Assembly (NCBI GenBank): GCA_021774255.1
Contig: JAJFJF010000022.1
Coordinates: 1 to 64,000 of the forward strand
Source of the DNA: Gammaproteobacteria bacterium
GTDB taxonomy: Bacteria; Pseudomonadota; Gammaproteobacteria; JAJFJF01
Direction of reading: 5' to 3'
Length of the DNA: 64,000 bases
Below the pieces are notes generated by a model, which saw only the letters and a program-made list of their open reading frames with translations, ran no database searches and was not told the DNA's origin. How positions within the stretch are numbered: the stretch's first letter is position 1; each line of letters begins with the position of its first letter. Of this stretch, positions 56,080 to 64,000 are shown piece by piece. A program made the position numbers and the translations under genes.

Positions 56080-59000
56080 ATGAAAAAACAAATTCACCTT
56101 TTTATAGTTGTTTTACTGTCTTTTGTTCCCTCTATGCTACTTGCCGAATCAAGTGCATGGGGCTCTGATGGCATTCACAGCGAGCAGACTACTCAAACTA
56201 GCACCTACTTCAATCGACATCTTGAAGTCAAGATTACAAATAATAGTGAGCTTCTTCTTGAAGTGCCTGCCAATAAGCCGCATTTAGACTGGAAGCACAA
56301 GAGCCTGGGGATATTACAAGAGCTTCATGATGATCTTATTGAGCTTAAACCCAACGAAAATGCCTCTGGCACATTCCTACTCATTGATCGTCCACAAGGG
56401 TATAGCAATACGGCAACAGGAGCGGCCTATCCTGACGGCGAGCATATGCACCTAGGCGCGGACCATTATCCGGAAGGCGAGGTTGTTTATCTTGTTAATG
56501 ACCCCAGCGTTACTGATGCACTCACATTTGCTATAGATTGGCAACATAACTATGACAATATGAACTGCCTAGAGGATGTGCGCTTCGAGGCATCAGGTAT
56601 CCCAAGTGATTATTTAGATGACTTAAAAGCAAAAAAATATTTACTCGATAATAACGGCAAGGTTAGAAGATCAACTTCTTCCAAAATAAGCTACAGCTGT
56701 GAGTTAATTTTTGGTGCTCCTCTCTTGGATGACACCATTGAAATTTCTCTTACTAACGCAACCAGTTCTGTGGTGAGACATGTTGCATTTGATATGCCAG
56801 AGTCACACTTACTTGAACCAAATCCTTTAGTTGATGTTTCTCAAGGTGAAACCTTAAGTTTAACTGCAACAAGCTACACGCAAAGTAGCCCGGCTAGTTC
56901 TGGTGAAGTAACTTATAATATCTTTGGTGGGCCAGACCTTACTATTGCATGGGATCATTACGAGCAAACAACTCTCTGTGATGCTTCTTTTGATAGCTCA
57001 GGTCATGACTACAGCATCTTGTGGAGCACAGGCCAATATTCTTGTGACTTTACCCTCGTCGCAAATGGCATCAATATTAATGTTGTTAACGAGACGGAAC
57101 CAGCCGATCGTTTTAATGCCGGTTATGCCATCAATGGTTCTGATGGTGAGAACTGGAATGTTTCACCTGATGGTTCTGAATTCACAGGCATTCCAAATGG
57201 CGATGTTACCCAACTTGCTGCTGATGTCGATGAAACAGCGACATTTGGTGCTTTGTATACCTCACAAGATGGCGGTTCTGGTGAAGCTTATTTTACCATT
57301 AACGACACCAGCACCAGCAGTGATGCCAAAGTATCACTTGACTGGACCTATCAAGTTGATGGCACCACCACATGCTCGGCTAACGTTGATCGCACTGACA
57401 AATACTCAGTCAGCTTTGCCCCAGAACACTCTATTTGTGTATTCACCGTTAAACAGCATAATATTGGGAAGTCAATGCAATTGAATATGCAACCAGACTC
57501 TGATTTCAAGATAACAATTGACTCCTTTTCTTCTTCAAATGGCGAGTTACAACCTGATGTGACTGGCTATACGTATCCAGATGATACAACAGCACCATTT
57601 CACTTAGCGCAATATAATACTCTATCGACAAACGCCTCTATTGATATGGAAGTTTTCGATAACCTGGGCCAGAGTGCCAATGCAACATTATTATTAGGCA
57701 ATGGCGCTTGTAACATCGAAGGCTCTACTGATTTAGGCTTTGCTATCATTGATACACAACACAACAGTGGTGTCTGCACTGTCACGGTCACAGAATCTGC
57801 TCCCATCAACATCAGTCTTGCTAATGAGACTGCGCCAAGTGGTTATAGCGGCAACCCAGGATACACTGTACAAGCCTATAAAGGGTCAGACTGGAAACTA
57901 GAACCAGATGAGGCCTCAAAGTGGGTAGGCATTGACCCTCTTGATTTAAGTGGCGATAACGCTGAACCTGGCAAGACTGTTTCATTTGGTGTGGGCTATA
58001 ACACATCTGAACCTGCCAGTGGTGAAGCTTACTTCCAAATAGAAGACGACAGTACTAGCGGTGATGATGAAATCAAGCTGGCCTGGAATCACACCTTCCC
58101 CGATACACTGGAATGTGTCACACCTGTTTGGGGCAATACTGACAAATACAACGTTGCATTAGCCCCTTCACTTTCAGGTACTGAATGTGCATTTACTGTG
58201 GCACAAAACACCATTGAGAAATCCATGCAAGTTCATGTCGCTGTCAGTGATGACTATGAAGTCAGCATTGAAGCATTCAGTGCTGCTAATGGCGAATTAC
58301 AGCCTGATCCAAGAGGCACCACCTACCCTGACGAAACAGATCCGTTTTATTTCGCGCAATATAACAGCCTCCCAATGAACGCCTCTATTGATATGCATAT
58401 TTCAGGGGGTGTTGGTCAGAATGCGACGGCAACTTTATTGTTGAGCGATGGAGATTGCAGTATTGATGGCTCTCCTAATTTAGGCTTTGCTGAAATCAGT
58501 GCACAATATGCCAGCAAGACATGTACTGTTTCTATCAATGACACTGCGCCTATGGCTATTACGCTTGAAAATGATACAGCGCAAAGTGGCCATAGTAGCC
58601 AAGGCTATACAGTACAGGCTTATAAAGGCGCAAGCTGGAAGCTCGAACCCGATGATGGCACATCAAAATGGGACGAGATTGATCCTGCTGACTTAAGTGA
58701 TGATAATGCCACACCTGGCAATAGCATTGTATTTGGTGCCACCTACGAGACAACCGACACTGCCACGGGTGAAGCTTACTTCCAAATAGAAGATGATAGC
58801 ACCAGTGGTGATGCCGAAGTAAAACTGTCATGGAACTATACAGATAGCACTTGTGAGGCAACCATTGATAACGCAGTGAAGTATGCACTTAACTATAATG
58901 CAACACCAGGCGTTTCAGAGTGTGAATTTACTGTTAAGCAAAATCCTGCAGCTAACCATATGGAAGTCGACATCAATGCTAATTCAGGTTTCACCGTCAC

Positions 59001-60027
59001 GGTAGACAGCTTCCCTGCGTTAAATGATGCTGAGTTACAACCTCATGCGGTAGGTTACATCTATCCAGGCAGTGATCCCTTCCACATGGTGCAATATGAA
59101 GGTCAAAGTGGTGACGTTAATATCACCTTAGACGTCAGCGATGGTGACGGCAATGCAAATGTTGCTTTGCAGCTCACCAGTAATAGCTGTACTGTAAACG
59201 GCGAAGACTCTTACAACTTAGGGTTTGGTATCATCAGAATTGATGACGCTAGCAATCAAACCAGCTGTAAAGTAGTGGTAGAAGAAAACCCTGCTATTTC
59301 TGAAATGCTCGTCTATATTGATAATAGCGGCGTAGATTACGGGTGGAATTCTCCTTCTGCGGGTGGTGATTTTGGTAACAGCAACTATCCTAACCAGCTT
59401 ATTGCCAATGCAAACAGCCCCGTTGAAATCACCCTTGAAAATAACAGCGGCGTAGATGGCACATTAAGTTATCTCAGCACTGACCAACCGATTGTGAGCG
59501 GAACGGGAAATGGTGAAGCGTTTGCAGATCGTAGACTCACGATCACAGTGGACACAACAGAGCCAGAAATTGATGATATTTGTAGCGTAGAAGTGTTTGA
59601 AGAGCGCAGTGGTAACGACTATGAAAGCACGCGTTACTATGGTGAAGCAACCGTAGACTATGACCCTGCAAATGACCCTAGCACTGCTGTCTGCCACATT
59701 ACCTTACATCAAAATGAAAAAATGGCGATGTATTTAATTGAAGTAGAGAATGATCAGATTTACGAGAAACAAATTGATAGCTATCAAGTGAGTTATGGCG
59801 AGTTTAGTCATCCTCTGAGAACTAGTCTCGACTATGGAGATTCAGACAGATTCTGTGTCTATGAGCACACAGGTGCCTTAAACGGTACGGTCGACTATAA
59901 GCCCTATAATCATGGAGAGTCTTACAGCTTTGACATCACATCAGGCAATCTAAGCGGCTGTCGATTCGAAGGGTTTAGCTGTGACGACGCAAATGTCAGT
60001 CCATGTCGATGGGTAATGAAAAACTAA
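56080..60027 (+). CDS. Large secreted beta-repeat protein
   Basis: Encodes 1315 residues; the second ATG (56080) is 8 bp after AGGA and starts MKKQIHLFIVVLL, so it is chosen over 56074. Signal peptide ends near LAES. After two N-terminal domains of the same type, three tandem units of about 245 residues begin near residues 334, 577 and 826. Each has half A (GYTVQAYKGSDWKLEPDEAS, DPLDLSGDNAEPGKTVSFG, GEAYFQIEDDSTSGDDEIKL, then C-x-F-T-V) and half B (D-F-x-V-x-I-D-S-F, N-G-E-L-Q-P-D, Q-Y-N-S-L, LLLSDGDCSIDGS, LGFAEI). Halves carry paired Cys, likely disulfides. Unit 2 and 3 DNA is still alike, so duplication is recent. No membrane anchor. Followed by a terminator. Function unknown; secretion and fadL linkage suggest envelope or host surface action. 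Confidence 0.8.
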   Translation: MKKQIHLFIVVLLSFVPSMLLAESSAWGSDGIHSEQTTQTSTYFNRHLEVKITNNSELLLEVPANKPHLDWKHKSLGILQELHDDLIELKPNENASGTFLLIDRPQGYSNTATGAAYPDGEHMHLGADHYPEGEVVYLVNDPSVTDALTFAIDWQHNYDNMNCLEDVRFEASGIPSDYLDDLKAKKYLLDNNGKVRRSTSSKISYSCELIFGAPLLDDTIEISLTNATSSVVRHVAFDMPESHLLEPNPLVDVSQGETLSLTATSYTQSSPASSGEVTYNIFGGPDLTIAWDHYEQTTLCDASFDSSGHDYSILWSTGQYSCDFTLVANGININVVNETEPADRFNAGYAINGSDGENWNVSPDGSEFTGIPNGDVTQLAADVDETATFGALYTSQDGGSGEAYFTINDTSTSSDAKVSLDWTYQVDGTTTCSANVDRTDKYSVSFAPEHSICVFTVKQHNIGKSMQLNMQPDSDFKITIDSFSSSNGELQPDVTGYTYPDDTTAPFHLAQYNTLSTNASIDMEVFDNLGQSANATLLLGNGACNIEGSTDLGFAIIDTQHNSGVCTVTVTESAPINISLANETAPSGYSGNPGYTVQAYKGSDWKLEPDEASKWVGIDPLDLSGDNAEPGKTVSFGVGYNTSEPASGEAYFQIEDDSTSGDDEIKLAWNHTFPDTLECVTPVWGNTDKYNVALAPSLSGTECAFTVAQNTIEKSMQVHVAVSDDYEVSIEAFSAANGELQPDPRGTTYPDETDPFYFAQYNSLPMNASIDMHISGGVGQNATATLLLSDGDCSIDGSPNLGFAEISAQYASKTCTVSINDTAPMAITLENDTAQSGHSSQGYTVQAYKGASWKLEPDDGTSKWDEIDPADLSDDNATPGNSIVFGATYETTDTATGEAYFQIEDDSTSGDAEVKLSWNYTDSTCEATIDNAVKYALNYNATPGVSECEFTVKQNPAANHMEVDINANSGFTVTVDSFPALNDAELQPHAVGYIYPGSDPFHMVQYEGQSGDVNITLDVSDGDGNANVALQLTSNSCTVNGEDSYNLGFGIIRIDDASNQTSCKVVVEENPAISEMLVYIDNSGVDYGWNSPSAGGDFGNSNYPNQLIANANSPVEITLENNSGVDGTLSYLSTDQPIVSGTGNGEAFADRRLTITVDTTEPEIDDICSVEVFEERSGNDYESTRYYGEATVDYDPANDPSTAVCHITLHQNEKMAMYLIEVENDQIYEKQIDSYQVSYGEFSHPLRTSLDYGDSDRFCVYEHTGALNGTVDYKPYNHGESYSFDITSGNLSGCRFEGFSCDDANVSPCRWVMKN

Positions 60028-60057
60028 ATAACGCAAGATACAACATCTTGAAATAGT

Positions 60058-60089
60058 AAAAGCGCACTTTACAGTGCGCTTTTTTTTTG
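60058..60089 (+). terminator. Rho-independent terminator of the fadL operon
   Basis: Stem AGCGCACT/AGTGCGCT with a 4-nt loop, followed by nine T. It closes the cluster 52058-60027. Confidence 0.92.
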
Positions 60090-60298
60090 CGCTGAGCTTT
60101 GCGTTTAGCATTACAACTTGCTCTCCCCTGCAACAGTTGTTCCCGTATCCATCACAGGGATTATTCCCCCCTTCCCTACTGGTATAAACCAGCCGCTTAT
60201 GCGATTATACGGGGCTGCAAATCTTACCTTTATATCTATTCTCAATACGAGAAAAGCAAAAAGGCTGAACGTTAAATTTCCAAGGAGGACAAGCTGTT

Positions 60299-61453
60299 AT
60301 GGTTTTAAATTTTGACCTCGGCGAGACGATTGACATGCTACGCGACAGCGTACGTCAATTTGCTGAAAACGAAATCGCCCCTATCGCTGAAGAAACCGAT
60401 CGTCAGAATGAGTTTCCTCAGCACATGTGGCGCAAACTCGGTGAACTGGGCGTGCTGGGGATCACCGCTGAAGAAGAATACGGCGGCGCAAGCATGGGTT
60501 ACCTTGCACATGTGATTGCCATGGAAGAAATCAGCCGGGCTTCTGCCTCTATTGGTTTAAGTTATGGTGCACACTCTAATCTGTGCATTAATCAAATCAC
60601 CCGCCACGGCACCCCGGAACAAAAGCAAAAATACCTGCCTAAATTGATTTCTGGCGAACACACTGGCGCATTGGCTATCAGTGAGTCAGGTTCTGGCTCA
60701 GATGTTACCAGCATGCGTTTGCGTGCGGATAAAAAAGGCGATCATTATATTTTGAACGGCACCAAGATGTGGATCACTAACGGCCCAGAAGCCAGTACTT
60801 TGGTCGTTTATGCCAAAACAGATAAAGATGCCGGTTCTAAGGGTGTCAGTGCTTTTATTATTGAAAAAGGGTTTAAAGGTTTTCGTACTGCGCAAAAACT
60901 TGATAAATTAGGCATGCGCGGTTCCAATACCTGCGAGCTTGTTTTTGAAGATTGTGAAGTGCCCGTTGAAAATATCTTAGGCAAAGAAAACAAAGGGATT
61001 GCCGTGCTCATGAGCGGTTTAGATTATGAGCGCCTGGTGCTGGCTGCAGGGCCTTTGGGCATTATGCAGGCGTGTCTTGATGCCGTGGTGCCTTATATTC
61101 ATGAGCGCAAGCAATTTGACCAGCCGATTGGCGAGTTTCAGTTTATTCAAGGTAAAGTGGCGGATATGTATACGACACTTAACGCTTGCCGTGCTTATCT
61201 TTATGCGGTGGCCAAAGCCTATGACCGTGGCGAAACCGCTCGCAAAGATGCCGCTGGCGTGATTTTATATTTAGCCGAAAAAGCCACCCAAATGGCGCTG
61301 GAAGCCATTCAGTGTTTGGGCGGCAATGGTTACATTAATGAATATCCGGTCGGGCGCTTGTTGCGCGATGCCAAGCTGTATGAAATTGGCGCCGGTACGT
61401 CGGAAATTCGACGGATGTTGATTGGCAGAGAGCTTTTTAGAGAAACTAAGTAA
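60299..61453 (+). CDS. ivd: Isovaleryl-CoA dehydrogenase
   Basis: FAD-dependent oxidation of isovaleryl-CoA to 3-methylcrotonyl-CoA in leucine breakdown. The 384-residue product carries the acyl-CoA dehydrogenase signatures [16 protein letters not shown] and [20 protein letters not shown]. The catalytic Glu sits in the IVD-specific position within [20 protein letters not shown], which separates this group from other acyl-CoA dehydrogenases. AAGGAGG lies 10-16 bp before the ATG. The stop overlaps the thiolase start (TAATG), so the two are coupled. The methylcrotonyl-CoA carboxylase genes are not here. Confidence 0.93.
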   Translation: MVLNFDLGETIDMLRDSVRQFAENEIAPIAEETDRQNEFPQHMWRKLGELGVLGITAEEEYGGASMGYLAHVIAMEEISRASASIGLSYGAHSNLCINQITRHGTPEQKQKYLPKLISGEHTGALAISESGSGSDVTSMRLRADKKGDHYILNGTKMWITNGPEASTLVVYAKTDKDAGSKGVSAFIIEKGFKGFRTAQKLDKLGMRGSNTCELVFEDCEVPVENILGKENKGIAVLMSGLDYERLVLAAGPLGIMQACLDAVVPYIHERKQFDQPIGEFQFIQGKVADMYTTLNACRAYLYAVAKAYDRGETARKDAAGVILYLAEKATQMALEAIQCLGGNGYINEYPVGRLLRDAKLYEIGAGTSEIRRMLIGRELFRETK

Positions 61454-62667
61454 TGAAAGAAGATCCTATTGTTATTGTAAGCATAGCCCGCACACCGGTC
61501 GGTAATCTCATGGGCCAATTTAGCAATGTGCCTGCAGCCGATTTAGGCGCAGCGGCCATTAAAGGTGCTTTAGCGCGTGCTTCCAGCCCGCTTGCATCGG
61601 ATGCCATCGATGAAGTTATTATGGGCTGTGTGTTACCTGCTGGGCAAGGCCAAGCGCCTGCGCGGCAAGCTTCTATCGCGGCAGGCCTACCGCTTGGCGT
61701 TGGCGCCACCACCATCAATAAAATGTGTGGCTCGGGCATGAAAGCCGTCATGTTAGCGCATGACTTGCTGCTGGCCGGCAACAGCGGTGACGTGATGGTC
61801 GCCGGTGGCATGGAAAACATGACGCGTGCACCCTACTTGCTGCAAAAAGCACGCGGCGGTTACCGTTTTGGTCACGATACAGTTTATGATCACATGCAAC
61901 TCGATGGCCTGGAAGACGCTTACGACAAAGGCCGCGCAATGGGTTGTTTTGCCGATGCCACCGCCGCAAAATATGATATTAGCCGCGAAGCACAAGATGA
62001 ATTTGCCATCTCCTCATTGCAGCGCGCGCACACCGCTTCAGGTGACGGGGATTTTGAAAAAGAGATTGTGCCTGTCATTGAGACAACACGTAAAGGTGAA
62101 GTGACCCACAGCGTGGATCAACTCCCAAGCCTCGATAAGCTCGATAAAATCCCTAAACTGCGCCCTGCTTTCACACCTGAAGGCACGGTCACCGCCGCCA
62201 ACGCCAGCTCGATTTCCGATGGCGCTGCTGCACTGGTATTAATGAAGCGCTCTGAAGCCGAAAAACGGGGCCTGCACCCGCTCGCCACCATTGTGGCACA
62301 TGCGACGCAATCACAAGAGCCCGAGTGGTTTACCACTGCGCCGGTCGGGGCTATCAAACAAGTGATGGAAAAAGCCAATTGGCAGGCTGATGATGTCGAC
62401 TTATTTGAAATCAACGAAGCGTTTGCTGTTGTGACGTTAGCGGCGATGAAAGAGCACAATTTACCGCATGAAAAAGTGAATATTCATGGCGGTGCTTGCG
62501 CGCTTGGTCATCCTATTGGGGCGTCTGGCGCCCGTATTTTAGTGACGCTACTGGCTGCACTTGAAAAATATAACCTGCGCCGCGGTGTGGCTAGCTTATG
62601 TATCGGTGGGGGTGAGGCGACTGCAATGGCGATCCATAGAGTTGAGGATACTTGTCCTATTAAATAG
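61453..62667 (+). CDS. Acetyl-CoA C-acyltransferase (thiolase)
   Basis: A 404-residue thiolase II-like enzyme. Nucleophile Cys in INKMCGSGMKAVMLA near residue 95, GHPIGASGARILV with the catalytic His near 350, and CIGGGEATAMAI with the second Cys near 390 are intact. With ivd it could cleave acetoacetyl-CoA from leucine or tyrosine carbon, or act in beta-oxidation. Length is typical. Confidence 0.93.
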   Translation: MKEDPIVIVSIARTPVGNLMGQFSNVPAADLGAAAIKGALARASSPLASDAIDEVIMGCVLPAGQGQAPARQASIAAGLPLGVGATTINKMCGSGMKAVMLAHDLLLAGNSGDVMVAGGMENMTRAPYLLQKARGGYRFGHDTVYDHMQLDGLEDAYDKGRAMGCFADATAAKYDISREAQDEFAISSLQRAHTASGDGDFEKEIVPVIETTRKGEVTHSVDQLPSLDKLDKIPKLRPAFTPEGTVTAANASSISDGAAALVLMKRSEAEKRGLHPLATIVAHATQSQEPEWFTTAPVGAIKQVMEKANWQADDVDLFEINEAFAVVTLAAMKEHNLPHEKVNIHGGACALGHPIGASGARILVTLLAALEKYNLRRGVASLCIGGGEATAMAIHRVEDTCPIK

Positions 62668-62743
62668 GATATTTTTTGTCAGATGCGGGGGCCTCTTGCT
62701 TGCGTGTGAGCCAAACCTCTCCAGGGACAAAACCTTTATAAAA

Positions 62744-62914
62744 CTACAGGTTGCTTAAATTATCCTTGGCAATTGGGCTAGCTTGCTGGGGAGCTGTGCT
62801 CTTAGCTGGCTCTTTTGGAGGCATACCAGAACCGCCTTGTGGTGGCCGACTAATATCAACCTCTCCAATGGGGCGATAACCTTTTTCTACAATATTTAAG
62901 CTTCTATTTTTCAT
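62744..62914 (-). CDS. Small proline-rich protein coupled to DUF6338 gene
   Basis: Encodes 56 residues (MKNRSLNIVEKGYRPIGEVD at the start, a Gly/Pro-rich middle with RPPQGGSGMPPKEPAK, NLSNL at the end). Its ATG overlaps the stop of the DUF6338 gene as ATGA, a strong sign of translational coupling. The K-G-Y-R-P motif and low complexity suggest a disordered peptide that may bind its membrane partner. No known domain. Confidence 0.7.
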   Translation of the reverse strand: MKNRSLNIVEKGYRPIGEVDISRPPQGGSGMPPKEPAKSTAPQQASPIAKDNLSNL

Positions 62915-63528
62915 AGATTTTTCTCGTTATTTACATTTTCAGCATTAAATAATTCAATAGCAGCAATCTGGCCATCCAAGATAAGCATACCACGAGATCC
63001 TTCAATTTGCTTCTCAAACTTCCCTTCCGTATCTAGCTGCCAAACTTTTTCAAGATAAATCTGTTCCGGTGCTGGGTAAGATGAAGCATATGAGTTTTCC
63101 GCAAAGATCCCACCAACTTTTCGACCATCCTGAAGATGGACGATTATCCAGTTTGGCTTTCTCAAACCAAATACTCTATCCCAAGCACGTAACGAATAGG
63201 TGGTTAAGTGCCTAGAAAACCACTGCAATTTAGTAACATGTAAAAACAAATATGGCCATAGCACTGGACCAGCAATAAAATAAGCAGCATTAAAAAACCA
63301 AAATTGTAATGAAACTATATTAGCTTCCCAAAGTTCAAAAACTTCAGGAACAAACCAAATTAGAAAAATAAAATTTATAAAACTATATGCAATTGCATCA
63401 AGCAATGATCTTGAAAAGTCTCTCTTATCACCTGTAGTCAGTAGGTCATAAAACTTAAGAGAAACAAAACCAGGAAAGAAAAAAACCAAAAATAAGAAAA
63501 ATCCACCTTGTTCCAACAACGACTGCAT
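62911..63528 (-). CDS. DUF6338-like membrane protein
   Basis: Encodes 205 residues. Three or four hydrophobic segments occupy the first half: GGFFLFLVFFFPGFVSLKFY, INFIFLIWFVPEVF, and FNAAYFIAGPVLWPYLFL. The second half is soluble: AWDRVFGLRKPNWIIVHLQD, then a small beta domain with DGRKVGGIFAENSYAS, as in the DUF6338 family. Its role is not known. It forms a two-gene unit with the following 56-residue gene. Low G+C compared with ivd and the thiolase fits a different history. Confidence 0.7.
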   Translation of the reverse strand: MQSLLEQGGFFLFLVFFFPGFVSLKFYDLLTTGDKRDFSRSLLDAIAYSFINFIFLIWFVPEVFELWEANIVSLQFWFFNAAYFIAGPVLWPYLFLHVTKLQWFSRHLTTYSLRAWDRVFGLRKPNWIIVHLQDGRKVGGIFAENSYASSYPAPEQIYLEKVWQLDTEGKFEKQIEGSRGMLILDGQIAAIELFNAENVNNEKNL

Positions 63529-63639
63529 AATACTTCCTAAAAAAAGAACACGTTTTGAGTAAGTATTGCATTAAAATAAATTTATTGTCAATAACATGAG
63601 CAAATAAATTTATCGCCTTGAAAAAATGAAATTAGCCAG

Positions 63640-64000
63640 CTAGTTTTCTATAGCTGAAGTCTGAGCTTTCTTTTCTGCTTTGCGCTGCCTCAACCGCTCG
63701 CGAAAATTTTCAACAAGCGAGTAAACAGCCGGAATAACCACTAAGGTCAGGAAGGTAGAAGACACCATGCCGCCGATCACGGCAACCGACAGTGGCGCGT
63801 TGGTATCGGCGCCGGCGCCGCGCCCCAGGGCGGCTGGCAGCATTGCAAAAATCACGGTGAATGAGGTCATGAGTACGGGCCGCATACGCAAAGGGCAGGC
63901 TTCTAACAAGGCCTCATTCACGCCCCGCCCTTTTTCGCGCAGCTGATTGGTCAGATCAATCATCAAGATAGAGTTTTTCGCCACCAAACCCATCAGCAAG
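63640..64000 (-). CDS. RND-family efflux transporter, C-terminal part (5' end outside window)
   Basis: The visible 120 residues are the C-terminal transmembrane end of an HAE1/AcrB-type inner-membrane pump: GLVAKNSILMIDLTNQLRE, LRMRPVLMTSFTVIFAMLPA and MVSSTFLTLVVIPAVYSLV match the last helices of the family. It continues beyond the right edge. The C-terminal tail is basic. Confidence 0.93.
   Translation of the reverse strand, partial: LLMGLVAKNSILMIDLTNQLREKGRGVNEALLEACPLRMRPVLMTSFTVIFAMLPAALGRGAGADTNAPLSVAVIGGMVSSTFLTLVVIPAVYSLVENFRERLRQRKAEKKAQTSAIEN

Overview
The window looks like a chromosomal segment of a gammaproteobacterium of moderate G+C. The core genes and their order point that way: tldD, yhdP, mreDCB divergent from gatCA, ppsA divergent from ppsR, pgi, and a split-E1 pyruvate/2-oxo-acid dehydrogenase. 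The metabolism is amino-acid-centred (homogentisate dioxygenase, isovaleryl-CoA dehydrogenase with a thiolase, a dicarboxylate/amino-acid symporter, PEP synthase). Several large surface proteins have animal-receptor-like architecture. Together these fit a host-associated lineage such as the Legionellales, but that placement is inference and no marker gene was tested. No tRNA, rRNA, CRISPR array or intact transposase was seen.

Layout. 1-3666: partial cadherin-like/LVIVD surface protein. 4224-6205: small orphan gene, then an AAA/DUF4143 ATPase behind a 32-bp-periodic operator array. 6335-13547: pgi, symporter, ppsA/ppsR, YdaS-like regulator. 13563-18320: tldD with a duplicated, diverged 3' end flanking a GLUG membrane protein, then a second GLUG protein. 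18507-23713: patatin/Omp85 protein, and a coupled mscS-like/mgtE-like/mgtE operon. 24036-26990: membrane protein with about ten Cys-x2-His fingers and an acidic tail. 27068-33418: yhdP, mreD, mreC, mreB. 33525-45120: gatC, gatA and gatB, with gatA and gatB separated by about 8.4 kb holding an EAR/EPTP propeller receptor-like gene and five secreted paralogues. 45456-51393: DUF1460 protein, hmgA, pdhA-pdhB-pdhC. 51394-60090: palindrome-rich spacer, then a four-gene operon of FadL, a lipase-like protein lacking the catalytic serine, and two secreted beta-rich proteins. 60299-64000: ivd and thiolase, a DUF6338 gene coupled to a 56-residue protein, and the end of an RND pump.

The most interesting pattern is a set of five lineage-specific genes (before 3666, at 13812, before 18232, at 24036, before 37507). 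They encode proteins with a signal peptide, and four of the five also carry a transmembrane segment. All five have a similar upstream box, about CYCCRATGTTACNCTATA, 40-140 bp before the start codon. They may form one regulon of surface receptor-like proteins. The second candidate is the secreted paralogue family between gatA and gatB. The third is the FadL/pseudo-lipase/secreted repeat module. Pyrophosphate-free carbon flow in the window is consistent with amino acids being oxidised to acetyl-CoA and acetoacetate while PpsA and Pgi support gluconeogenesis.
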